Source: an uncultured Rivibacter sp.
Lineage (GTDB): Bacteria; Pseudomonadota; Gammaproteobacteria; Burkholderiales; Burkholderiaceae
Direction: 5' to 3'
Length of the DNA: 64,000 bases
NCBI GenBank assembly: GCA_946480925.1
Contig: CAMLLU010000025.1
Span: 6,521 to 70,520 of the forward strand
This document shows, one piece after another, positions 35,654 through 43,809 of the stretch. The notes under the pieces are model-generated. The model did no database searches and was not told the DNA's origin. It saw only the letters and a program-made list of their open reading frames with translations. A program made the translations under genes and the position numbers. Each line of letters begins with the position of its first letter. Position 1 is the stretch's first letter.

Positions 35654-36531
35654 TGGTGCACCTTTCCCCGCCGGCGCAGCCACGCTACAGCGCCCAGTGC
35701 CGCACCGATCACCACGAACGACACCGCCGTGGTCAACGTGCCCAGCGCATAGATGGCCGGCGTGGTAACCGTGGTGGTGAGGCCCTGCAGCTCCAGCGGC
35801 AGCGTGTTCACGTCGCCGATGGCCTGCGAGGAGCGCGCGATCTCGTCCCAGCTCAGCGTGAAGCCGAACATGCCCACGCCCACCACCGACGGGCCGATCA
35901 GCGGCAGCACCACGTGCCGGAAGCTCTGCCACGGCGTGGCGCCCAGGTCGGTGGCGGCTTCTTCGTAGGCCGGGTTGAAGCGGTTGAACACCGCGAACAT
36001 GATGAGCAGGCCGAAGGGCAGCGTCCACGTGAGGTGCGCGCCCAGGCCTGAGGTGTAGAGCCCGAGCGCGGTGGTGTAGCCCTCGAGCAGCGAGTCGGCG
36101 CCCATGGCTTCGAGCAGCGCCTTCACGCCCGTGTCGATGAGGCGAAACTGCAGCGCGATGCCCAGCGACACGATGATCGACGGCATGATGAGGCTGGCCA
36201 CCGTGACGTAGAAGAGCGCCGAACCGCCGCGCAACGATGGCTTGCGAAAGGCCAGCCCGGCCAGCAGCGAGAGCACGATGGTGAGCGCCATCACCAGCGT
36301 GCCCAGAGCCACCGAGCGCCGCAGCGCGGCCCAGATGTCCACCACGCCGAGGCCTTCGATCAGCTGCGCGTACCAGTGCAGCGAAAGCCCGCGCAGCGGA
36401 AACGTGAGCCCGCCTTCAGGCCCCTGGAAGCTCAGCACGAAGATCGTGAGCACCGGGCCGTAGAGGAACAGCACGAAGAGGGTAAAGAAGGCGGCCAGGG
36501 GCCAGAAGGCGCGAGAGCGGCGTTCACTCAT
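35650..36531 (-). CDS. ABC transporter permease (PotC-like)
   Basis: A 293-residue inner-membrane permease of the spermidine/putrescine type with about six helices. The EAA loop that contacts the ATPase reads YEEAATDLGATPWQSFRHVV. The start ATG at 36531 lies 88 bases after the stop of the other permease. With the PotB-, PotD- and PotA-like genes it forms an importer. Substrate assignment to polyamine is by family only; the adjacent racemase-family enzyme suggests something else, such as a cyclic amide or amino-acid derivative. Confidence 0.9.
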   Translation of the reverse strand: MSERRSRAFWPLAAFFTLFVLFLYGPVLTIFVLSFQGPEGGLTFPLRGLSLHWYAQLIEGLGVVDIWAALRRSVALGTLVMALTIVLSLLAGLAFRKPSLRGGSALFYVTVASLIMPSIIVSLGIALQFRLIDTGVKALLEAMGADSLLEGYTTALGLYTSGLGAHLTWTLPFGLLIMFAVFNRFNPAYEEAATDLGATPWQSFRHVVLPLIGPSVVGVGMFGFTLSWDEIARSSQAIGDVNTLPLELQGLTTTVTTPAIYALGTLTTAVSFVVIGAALGAVAWLRRRGKVHQ

Positions 36532-36619
36532 TGACAGAACCTCGACTTCGCATCGGTCGTACCAGTGGGGGCCGCGGATCCGGCTTTGCCGGTCCGCGCG
36601 AAGGCGCTGCGGGGATGGG

Positions 36620-37486
36620 TCATAACTCCTTGCGCAGGTCGACGAGGCGGTTGAGCGCCACGATGATGAGCAGCACCACGGCCAGCAGCACCACCGCGTT
36701 GGCGGCAGCGAGCGGGAACTGCAGGTAGGAGGTCTGCACCTGGATGGTCTTGCCCACCGAGGCGATCTGCTGCCCGCCCATCACGCCCACGGTGACGAAG
36801 TCGCCCATCACGATGGTGATCACGAAGATGGAGCCGATGAGGATGCCGGTGCGCGACAGCGGCACCACCACGTTCCACAGCGTCTGCCACGCGCTCGCAC
36901 CGGCATCGGTGGCCGCTTCGATGAGCGAGCGGTCGATGCGCATCATCGAGTTGAAGATGGGCACGATCATGAACATGGTGTAGAGGTGCACGTAGGCCAG
37001 CACCACCGAGAAGTCGGAGAACAGCAGCCACTCGATGGGCTCGCTGGTGAGGCCTGTGGCCTGCAGCGTCTGGTTCACCAGGCCGTTGCGGCCCAGGAGC
37101 GGCACCCACGAGATCATGCGGATCACGTTGGAGGTCCAGAACGGGATGGTGCAGACGACGAAGAGCGCCGTCTGCGTGGTGAGGGAATGGACGTGGAAGG
37201 CGAGGAAGTAGGCGACGGTGAAGCCGATCACCAGGGTGAGGGCCCAGGTGATGAGGCTGAACTTGATGGTCGAGGCGTAGGTCTTCAGCGTGACGCAAGG
37301 TTCTTGGAGGTTGGTGCAGCCTTCGAAGAGGGTTGCGTAGTTCTGGGTCGTGAAGCCTGGAATGAGTTCGTAGTCGCTCAGGGGCCAGAAGCTGACGGCT
37401 GCTATGAGGAGCAGGGGGGTGATGAAGAAGAGGAGCATCACCGTGGTGAAGGGGGTGGCTTGGAGCCAGGCGGATGGGGCCTTCAT
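36620..37486 (-). CDS. ABC transporter permease (PotB-like)
   Basis: A 288-residue membrane permease. The first helix follows the start (FTTVMLLFFITPLLLIAAVS) and the EAA loop is IEAATDAGASAWQTLWNVVV. The frame is open upstream to 37825 but those residues are Arg/Pro-rich, and the ATG at 37486 (AGAGAAG nearby) gives the family start. About 600 bases of repeat-rich non-coding DNA separate it from the binding-protein gene upstream in the operon. Confidence 0.92.
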   Translation of the reverse strand: MKAPSAWLQATPFTTVMLLFFITPLLLIAAVSFWPLSDYELIPGFTTQNYATLFEGCTNLQEPCVTLKTYASTIKFSLITWALTLVIGFTVAYFLAFHVHSLTTQTALFVVCTIPFWTSNVIRMISWVPLLGRNGLVNQTLQATGLTSEPIEWLLFSDFSVVLAYVHLYTMFMIVPIFNSMMRIDRSLIEAATDAGASAWQTLWNVVVPLSRTGILIGSIFVITIVMGDFVTVGVMGGQQIASVGKTIQVQTSYLQFPLAAANAVVLLAVVLLIIVALNRLVDLRKEL

Positions 37487-38085
37487 GCGTGTGCTTCTCT
37501 TTGTTTGGTTTGCTTTCGTGGTGGGGTGTTTGTCGAGGAGGCAGCCCGCCGGGAATCCGCCCCGGCAGGCGGGTAACTTTCTTCTGCGGGCCCAGAAGAA
37601 AGTCACCAAAGAAGAGGGCCTGAAACCGCATTCGGCCCTTTGCTTCTCTTGAGACCCCGCCCGACATTCGGCTTTGAACGCCTTGGCTCTCTCGCCCAAG
37701 GTACCGTCGTCCCGCTGGCTTCTCTGTAGCCCTGCTGGTGCCGGCCTCTCAGGCCGGCGCGTGAGGTTTCCTTGTCCTAGGCGATGCGCAGCGAGCCGCA
37801 GTTGACGAGCGAGCAAGCGGTTCAATCAACACCAGCTTTTCCAAGTGGCCCGCTGGACCGTGCCTCCACTGCGAACGGTGAGAGTGCATGGTGTTGCATT
37901 GAGGCCCTTTGCTTTGGTGACTTTCATTTGGGCCCCGCAAATGTTCGCGCAGCGGGGGTTCACTCATTTCGCGTAGCGAAGTGATGTGAACACCAAAGTT
38001 ACCCGCCTGCCGGGGCGGATTCCCGGCCCGCTGCTTCGAGTGACAAGATGACCTCACCCCAAAGCAAACAAAAGGTCAACGAACC
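37487..38085. repeat. Non-coding inverted-repeat element inside the ABC operon
   Basis: No gene is recognisable. A perfect 31-bp inverted repeat runs at 37551-37581 and 37995-38025 (arm 1 begins CGGGAATCCGCCCCGGCAGG). Just inside, a second, imperfect pair carries GAAAGTCACCAAAG at about 37599-37612 and its complement CTTTGGTGACTTTC at 37912-37925, each next to GGGCC blocks. Another hairpin around GTTCAC...GTGAAC covers about 37958-37990. The arms enclose about 410 bases with no transposase. A small mobile-like (MITE-type) or dispersed repeat is the best reading. It could also attenuate or process the operon's mRNA. Confidence 0.7.
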
Positions 38086-39342
38086 TCAAGCCGCCACAAA
38101 CTCATTCCACTTCTGCACCATATAAGTGTTCTCATCCATGATCGCGTTCCAGCAGGCAATCCCCCCCATCCGCTGCTCATAAGACCCCCCATCCCTCACC
38201 TTCCCCGCCTTCTCCAGCACCTGCCCATTCGGCGCCTTGATGTCCTTCTCAGCCGGCTTGCCTTCCATCCAGTAGGCCCACTCATAGGCCTCCATCTTGG
38301 CCTTCGCCGTCTCCAGCACCGCGCTGTAGTAACCCTGCCGGTTCAGGTAAGCACCAGCCCACCCATCGAGGAACCAGTTGATGAACTCATAAGCCCCATC
38401 CAGCTTGCGCCCCGACAACGTGGCCGGCAAACCAAAGCCAGCAGCCCATGCGCGATACCCCTCCTTCAACGGCTGGAACACACAAGGCAAGCCCTTCGTG
38501 CGCACTGCCGTCACCGCCGGTGACCACATCGACTGGATGACCACCTCGCCGGAGGCCATGAGGTTCACGCTTTCGTTGAAGTCCTTCCACAACGAGCGGA
38601 ACTGCCCCGCCTTCTTGGCCTCGATCAGCGTCTTGATCGTGAGGTCGATTTCCTTCTTCGTCATGTTCCCCTTGTCGGGGTACTTGTAGAGCCCCAGCGC
38701 CTCCACCACCATCGCCGCGTCCATGATCCCGATCGAGGGGATGTTCAAGATGGCCGCCTTGCCCTTGAACTCGGGGTTCAGCAGCTCCTTCCAGCTCTCG
38801 ATGGGCCGCTTGATGAGGTCGGGCCGGATGCCCAGCGTGTCGGCGTTGTAGACGGTCGGGATGAGCGACATGAATTGCGTCGGCCCCTTGGCGAACACCT
38901 TCGACTTCTCGCCCTCGAGGAACATCACCTTCTTGGGCGCCGTGCCCTGGTCGCCCACCTTCTTGCCGCCCACCTCGCCCTTGGTGAACAGCGGCGTGAT
39001 CTTGTCGGCGTTCTTGATGCGCTTGGCGTCGATGCCCTTCAGGTTGCCGGTGGGCACGATCTTCTTCAGCGAGAAGTACTCGGTGTCGATGAGGTCGAAG
39101 GAGTTGGGCGCGGTGACGGCGCGTTTGGTCACGTCGTCGGTGTTCACCGCGACGTACTGGATCTCGATGCCGGTGTCGGCCTTGAACTTGTCGGCGATCG
39201 CCTTGTCCTGGTTCACCGCGGTGCCCAGGTAGCGCAGCACGATCTTCTCTTGTGCATGGATGGCGGGCGCGATGCCCGTGGCCAGGATGCCGGCGGTGCC
39301 TTGCAGCAGCAGGCGGCGTTGTGCGTCGTGACGGTCGGACAT
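38086..39342 (-). CDS. ABC transporter substrate-binding protein (PotD-like)
   Basis: A 418-residue periplasmic solute receptor. The Tat-like signal RRLLLQGTAGILATGIAP precedes the cleavage site near AIHAQEK. The mature protein starts IVLRYLGTAVNQ and has extended binding-protein sequence to the C-terminus (AYEFINWFLDGWAGAYLN; QKWNEFVAA). The length exceeds E. coli PotD (348). The Shine-Dalgarno AGGAGA precedes the ATG. It lies 57 bases after the ATPase gene, in the same operon. Confidence 0.92.
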   Translation of the reverse strand: MSDRHDAQRRLLLQGTAGILATGIAPAIHAQEKIVLRYLGTAVNQDKAIADKFKADTGIEIQYVAVNTDDVTKRAVTAPNSFDLIDTEYFSLKKIVPTGNLKGIDAKRIKNADKITPLFTKGEVGGKKVGDQGTAPKKVMFLEGEKSKVFAKGPTQFMSLIPTVYNADTLGIRPDLIKRPIESWKELLNPEFKGKAAILNIPSIGIMDAAMVVEALGLYKYPDKGNMTKKEIDLTIKTLIEAKKAGQFRSLWKDFNESVNLMASGEVVIQSMWSPAVTAVRTKGLPCVFQPLKEGYRAWAAGFGLPATLSGRKLDGAYEFINWFLDGWAGAYLNRQGYYSAVLETAKAKMEAYEWAYWMEGKPAEKDIKAPNGQVLEKAGKVRDGGSYEQRMGGIACWNAIMDENTYMVQKWNEFVAA

Positions 39343-39399
39343 GGCTCTCTCTCCTGTGTGAGGGGTGAACGAACGATTCGGGTGGTCGGGCGCGGTGGG

Positions 39400-40461
39400 T
39401 CAGGCCGCGAGCGGGTGGACGTCGGCGGCGTCCCAGTGCGCATGGGCCGCGTCGCCGGGCTGCCAGGGGGCGGCGTCGAAGGCGGCTTCACTCAGCATCA
39501 CGCTGAGTTCGGGCACCGTGTCGGCGGCCAGCGTGAGCATCACGAAGCTGCCCTGGTATTCGACGTTGCGCACCGTGGCGGCAAGACCCGTCGGGCCTGC
39601 GGCCAAAGGCTCGCGCGACAGGCGTGTCTTGTCGGCACGCACCGCGATGCAGCCTTCGCCCTGCGGCGCCGGCAGCACGTTGTGCCCGCCCATGAAGCGC
39701 GCCACGAACTCGGTGCGCGGTGCGTTGAACACCTCGTGCGGCGTGCCGCTCTGCTCGATGCGGCCGTGGTTCATCACCACCACCTGGTCGGCCAGCGCCA
39801 TGGCTTCTTCCTGCGAATGCGTCACGTGGATGAAGCTCATGCCCAGGCTCTTCTGCCAGCCCTTGAGCTCGGCGCGCATGCGGATGCGCAGGAAGGGGTC
39901 GAGCGCCGAAAGAGGCTCGTCGAGCAGCAGCAGGCGCGGCTCGGTGATCAGCGCGCGCGCGAGCGCCACGCGCTGCTGCTGGCCCCCGGAAAGCTCGGCC
40001 GGCTTGCGCTGTGCCAACGAACCCAGCGACACGCGCTCCAGCAGTTCGGCAGCCTTGGCATTGCGCTCGGCCTTGGCCACGCCGCGCATCTTCAGGCTGA
40101 AGGCCACGTTGTCGAGCGCGCTCATGTGCGGAAAGAGCGCGTAGCTCTGGAACATCATCGCCGTGCCGCGCGCCGAGGCGGGCAGCGCCGTGATGTTGCG
40201 GCCGCCCAGCACGATGTCGCCTTCGCTCGCCGCCTCGTGGCCCGCGATCATGCGCAGCGTGGAGGTCTTGCCGCAGCCCGAAGGCCCCAGCAGGCAGCAG
40301 TAGCTGCCCGCGGCCACTTTGAGGTCGATGTGGTCCACCGCCAAGGTGCTGCCGCTGCCGTAGCGCTTCACCAGGCGCACCAGCTCCAGGTCAGGCCGCG
40401 CGGCCATCGCGACGGCGGGTTCTAGCGAAGCAGAGATCAAGCGTGGACCCTCCTGGGTCAC
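39400..40461 (-). CDS. ABC transporter ATP-binding protein (PotA-like)
   Basis: A 353-residue cytosolic ATPase for the import system. Walker A is LLGPSGCGKTSTLRMIAG, the signature LSGGQQQRVALARAL, Walker B LLLLDEPLSALDP, and the switch His is in HVTHSQEEAMAL. A TOBE regulatory domain fills the C-terminal 100 residues. A GTG at 40461 gives the longest form; an ATG at 40407 starts closer to the family N-terminus (MAARPDLELVRL). It is the first gene of the operon ABC-PotD-PotB-PotC-GntR-racemase. Inverted TTGTGCACCA and TGGTGCACAA sites lie upstream. Confidence 0.93.
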   Translation of the reverse strand: MTQEGPRLISASLEPAVAMAARPDLELVRLVKRYGSGSTLAVDHIDLKVAAGSYCCLLGPSGCGKTSTLRMIAGHEAASEGDIVLGGRNITALPASARGTAMMFQSYALFPHMSALDNVAFSLKMRGVAKAERNAKAAELLERVSLGSLAQRKPAELSGGQQQRVALARALITEPRLLLLDEPLSALDPFLRIRMRAELKGWQKSLGMSFIHVTHSQEEAMALADQVVVMNHGRIEQSGTPHEVFNAPRTEFVARFMGGHNVLPAPQGEGCIAVRADKTRLSREPLAAGPTGLAATVRNVEYQGSFVMLTLAADTVPELSVMLSEAAFDAAPWQPGDAAHAHWDAADVHPLAA

Positions 40462-40499
40462 GCCATTTGCAAGGCATGTGCCATGCGCCGCCAGTGCGG

Positions 40500-40564
40500 T
40501 TGTGCACCATTGCCGCGCAGATTGAATACAAAAACTGGGTGCAGTGTATGCATGTGGTGCACAA
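40500..40564. promoter_or_regulatory. Paired inverted 10-mers upstream of the ABC operon
   Basis: TTGTGCACCA at 40500-40509 and its exact reverse complement TGGTGCACAA at 40555-40564 flank the likely promoter of the potA-like gene. The spacing and imperfect palindromes (GTGCAC cores) suit a dimeric GntR/FCD regulator binding at two sites. Confidence 0.45.
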
Positions 40565-40615
40565 GAGATTTTTTGATATCGCAGGGAGGTGCAACCGGGG
40601 CACCTCCCTGCGGCC

Positions 40616-41542
40616 TCACTCCAGCGCGGCGCGGGACTTCCCCATCTCGTGCCGTAGCCAGTCGAGGAGCAGCATCCTCCGTTCGTCGCTGTCGAATCGC
40701 ACAGGCGACAGCAGCACGTACTCCGAGCCGTCGGGTGCGAAGCCGAAGGGCGCCGTGAGGCGTCCGTCGCGGAGGTCGTCTTCCACCATGTAGGCAGATC
40801 CGAGCGCGATGCCCAGGCCAGCCGTCGCGGCTTGAAGGCAGAGGTAGAAGTGCTCGAAGTGCTCCGGTTCGCCCGCGCCGAGCGCGCTTCCGGTCATCTC
40901 GAGCCACTTGGCCCAACCCGTGGGACGGGTGCGTGAGTGCAGCAACCTCGGCCCGGCGAGGGCGCGCCCCCGCGCCTTTTCTTTTTTCAGGAGGCTCGCG
41001 ACCACGGGGGAGCACACCGGCCCCATCAACTCTGGTGCCACTCGCTCTGCATGGCAGTCGTCGCCCCAGTTGAAGTCGTTGCGCCGCAGCGCGACGTCGA
41101 CGCGGTCGCGAACGAAGTCCACATGACCTCCGGCCGTCAGCAGGTGCAGGCGAAGGTCCGGAAAGCGGTCGCGCAGCAAAGGCAACTTCGGAATCAGCCA
41201 ACGCATGGCGATCGTCGGCTCACACGACATCACGAGCGGCCTGAGTTCCGAAGGCGCGCGTAACTGGTTGACCACCTCGGCGAGCCGGGCCATCGCATCG
41301 GAGCAGGCGGCAAACAGCTGGGTGCCCTGCGGCGTCAGAAAGACCGCACGGTTGCGTCGCTCGAACAGGGCGACGCCCAGCGACGACTCCAGTTGCTTGA
41401 CCTGCCTGCTCACGGCGCCGTGCGTTACGTGGAGTTCCGCGGCGGCTCGAACGAAGCTGGTGTGGCGGGCCGCTGCCTCGAAGGCCCTCAGGCTGTTCAG
41501 TGGCGGGACTCTTCCATCGAAGTGTGATTTCTTCTCACGCAT
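40616..41542 (-). CDS. LysR-family regulator (GcvA-like)
   Basis: A 308-residue regulator of the GcvA-like subgroup. The helix-turn-helix FEAAARHTSFVRAAAELHVT and HGAVSRQVKQLESSLG is followed by the effector domain. The ATG at 41542 gives a start before VPPLNSLRAF. It is divergent from the dioxygenase gene over 116 bases, so it most likely controls the dioxygenase-exporter-phosphatase cassette and itself. Confidence 0.9.
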   Translation of the reverse strand: MREKKSHFDGRVPPLNSLRAFEAAARHTSFVRAAAELHVTHGAVSRQVKQLESSLGVALFERRNRAVFLTPQGTQLFAACSDAMARLAEVVNQLRAPSELRPLVMSCEPTIAMRWLIPKLPLLRDRFPDLRLHLLTAGGHVDFVRDRVDVALRRNDFNWGDDCHAERVAPELMGPVCSPVVASLLKKEKARGRALAGPRLLHSRTRPTGWAKWLEMTGSALGAGEPEHFEHFYLCLQAATAGLGIALGSAYMVEDDLRDGRLTAPFGFAPDGSEYVLLSPVRFDSDERRMLLLDWLRHEMGKSRAALE

Positions 41543-41658
41543 CGTGCGGAGCTTAAATCGATTTTCAGGCGGCACGCGCAGCGAAAGAATCTCGCCTGCA
41601 TCACATCTTGGCGAGCTGTTGTTCGTACAGGAGATGTGAGCATCAGGGAGGACTTTTT

Positions 41659-42450
41659 ATGAGTACGAATATCGCCGACCACTTCAAACGGTGCGGCACG
41701 GTCAAGGGCGATGGCCCAGCACAAGAGAGCTCGGTGGAACGCGTGTGCAGGACGCTTGCCCGGAAGGACTTTGTCTACCTGCCGCCGGAAAGAACCCGTT
41801 TTCTTCTGACGGAGGTGAGTGACACGCCTTTCGACGATTGGGCTGCGTTCTGCGACAGCTGGTCGAACCTGCATCTCGATCCGTACATGGCCGATGGCGG
41901 AAGCTACAGGAAGCGCCGACACGCCACGCTGAGCGCCTTGCCTTCGAGCCGCCTGTTTCAGATCAGCCCGCACCAGCCGCACTTTCAGAGTCTTCACTAC
42001 AACCCGCTCAACGGAGGCGTGGCGAGGCACTTCGAGCCGATCGAGCGCGAGATCCTGACGGGGGCGACCATGACCTCGCTGATCACGCTGGGCTGCGAAC
42101 TATTCGGCCGGCTCTCGCCCTACTACCCGTGGCACGTCGAAGTGCATCAGTTCCGCATCGAGGCGGATGGCGGCAAGCAGGGCAGGCCCACGCCTGAAGG
42201 CATTCATCGAGATGGCGTGAACTACGTGATGATGATGATGGTCCAGCGCAAGAACCTCGTGGCCGGCGCAACGACCGTCTACGACCTCGACAAGACGCGG
42301 CTGGACGACTTCACGCTGCAGCAGCCGTTGGAGATGGCCATCGTCAACGACGAGCGTGTCTATCACGGTGTAACGCCGATCGTGCAGCTGGACCCCACCA
42401 CGCCTGCGACCCGAGACGTCCTCGTGATCACCTTCCGCCGCAAGTTCTGA
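41659..42450 (+). CDS. 2-oxoglutarate/Fe(II) dioxygenase, free L-amino-acid hydroxylase family
   Basis: A 263-residue protein of the 2OG-Fe dioxygenase family (PF10014) whose known members hydroxylate free aliphatic amino acids such as isoleucine, leucine or methionine. The metal triad is visible as His183-x-Asp185 in IHRDGVNYVMMMM and His236 in VYHGVTPIVQ, with the 2OG-binding Arg in TRDVLVITFRR near the C-terminus. The ATG at 41659 has a strong GGGAGG site. The LysE-type exporter gene starts 46 bases later, and a ThrH-like gene follows, so the set looks like hydroxy-amino-acid production and efflux. The substrate cannot be told from sequence. Confidence 0.8.
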   Translation: MSTNIADHFKRCGTVKGDGPAQESSVERVCRTLARKDFVYLPPERTRFLLTEVSDTPFDDWAAFCDSWSNLHLDPYMADGGSYRKRRHATLSALPSSRLFQISPHQPHFQSLHYNPLNGGVARHFEPIEREILTGATMTSLITLGCELFGRLSPYYPWHVEVHQFRIEADGGKQGRPTPEGIHRDGVNYVMMMMVQRKNLVAGATTVYDLDKTRLDDFTLQQPLEMAIVNDERVYHGVTPIVQLDPTTPATRDVLVITFRRKF

Positions 42451-42496
42451 AGAACTTGCCCCGCGCCAGCTTCCACCAATCCACCAGGACTTCCAG

Positions 42497-43117
42497 ATGC
42501 TCGAAATCGCAGCTGTTGCCACGATCACGACTCTTGCGGTGATCAGCCCCGGGGCCGACTTCGCGATGGTGACGCGCAACAGCCTCCTGCACGGGCGCAA
42601 GGCGGGGCTGCTCGCTTCCGCCGGCATTGCGGCCGGGGTGCAGTTGCACGTCTTCTACACGATGCTCGGCGTCGGTTTTCTGATCAGAAGCTCGCCGGGT
42701 TGGTTCTGGCTGATCAAGCTGGCGGGCGCCGCCTATCTGGTCTACGTTGGCTACCAGACCTTCATCAGCAGGACGGTTCCTGCCTCCGGCCAGGGGCGCG
42801 GCCAGCAGATCGATGCCATCACCGCGTGGAGGATGGGGTTCCTGACGAATGCCCTCAATCCGAAGACGACGCTGTTCGTGGTCAGCGTGTACACCCAGGT
42901 CGTGCAACCCGACACGCCATTGCCCGTGCAGGTGGCCTACGGCTTGTTCATGTCGCTGGCGCACTGGCTCTGGTTCAGCGTGGTCACCATGTTCTTTTCA
43001 GAAGAGCGACTCAGGGCGCGCATGCTGCGGCACCAGGCCTTGTTGAACCGAAGCATCGGGGTGGTGCTGGCGGCGCTGGGGGTCTGGCTCGCCATGGGTC
43101 CGGTCGCATCTGCGTGA
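42497..43117 (+). CDS. LysE/RhtB-family amino-acid exporter
   Basis: A 206-residue inner-membrane exporter with about five or six helices. The family opening ISPGADFAMVTRNSLLHGRK and the later WRMGFLTNALNPKTTLFVVS (NPK motif) identify the LysE/RhtB superfamily. It lies 46 bases after the dioxygenase and 8 bases before the ThrH-like gene, in one likely operon. Export of the hydroxylated amino acid is the natural inference. Confidence 0.92.
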   Translation: MLEIAAVATITTLAVISPGADFAMVTRNSLLHGRKAGLLASAGIAAGVQLHVFYTMLGVGFLIRSSPGWFWLIKLAGAAYLVYVGYQTFISRTVPASGQGRGQQIDAITAWRMGFLTNALNPKTTLFVVSVYTQVVQPDTPLPVQVAYGLFMSLAHWLWFSVVTMFFSEERLRARMLRHQALLNRSIGVVLAALGVWLAMGPVASA

Positions 43118-43125
43118 GGCTCCCC

Positions 43126-43740
43126 ATGGAATTTCGTATTGCCTGCATCGACATGGAGGGGGTACTGATCCCCGAGCTTTGGCCGCATCTTGCCGCCGTG
43201 ACCGGCATCGACGAACTCTCGTTGACGACGCGCGAAGTGCCGGACTACCCGGCGCTTGTGAGTCGGCGCATCGGTACTCTGCGGCGCCATGGCCTGAAGC
43301 TGTCGGACGTCCAAGGGTTGATCGATGACGTCGATCCGCTTCCTGGCGCTGAGGCCTTCCTGGCGAGTCTGGGCCAAACCTGCCACGTGTCGCTGGTTTC
43401 CGATGCCTTCGAGGAGATGATCCAGCCGCTGTGGCGCAGGCTCGGGCAACCACAACTGCTTTGCCACCATCTTGTCTGCGATGACGACGGATTCGTGCAG
43501 GCAGCCCGGTACACAAGAACCCGCGGCAAGCACGAGGTGATCGAGGCGCTGTCGGCCGAAGGCGCGTGGACGCTCGCGGTCGGTGACGCATTCAACGACC
43601 TGTCGATGTTGCGCATGGCATCGAAAGGCCTGCTCTTTCGTCCTTCGCCGCAAACGGCCAGTGCCGCTCCCGACATCGAAATCGCCGAGTCATACGACGA
43701 CGTGCTGGCTGCCGTGTCGGAAGCTGCGCTACTGGCTTGA
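43126..43740 (+). CDS. ThrH-like HAD phosphatase (phosphoserine/homoserine phosphotransferase type)
   Basis: A 204-residue HAD-family enzyme. ACIDMEGVLIPELWPHLA matches the D-x-(D/E)-GV nucleophile loop of Pseudomonas ThrH. EVPDYPALVSRRIGTL and GDAFNDLSML (Mg-binding) follow. ThrH dephosphorylates phosphoserine and can transfer the phosphate to homoserine. In this operon it may act on a hydroxylated amino acid or its phosphate. The start ATG at 43126 matches the family and is 8 bases from the exporter stop. Confidence 0.8.
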   Translation: MEFRIACIDMEGVLIPELWPHLAAVTGIDELSLTTREVPDYPALVSRRIGTLRRHGLKLSDVQGLIDDVDPLPGAEAFLASLGQTCHVSLVSDAFEEMIQPLWRRLGQPQLLCHHLVCDDDGFVQAARYTRTRGKHEVIEALSAEGAWTLAVGDAFNDLSMLRMASKGLLFRPSPQTASAAPDIEIAESYDDVLAAVSEAALLA

Positions 43741-43809
43741 CGCGGGGCGCCGCAGTGGCGCGTGCGGGGTGGGGATGAGGCGCCAAGGCACGCGCTAAAG
43801 TCGCGCGCC

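Noticed and set aside
37501..38060. Short open frames within the inverted-repeat element
   Set aside because: Compositions are Arg/Pro-rich, no ribosome-binding sites are seen, and the frames run across repeat arms.
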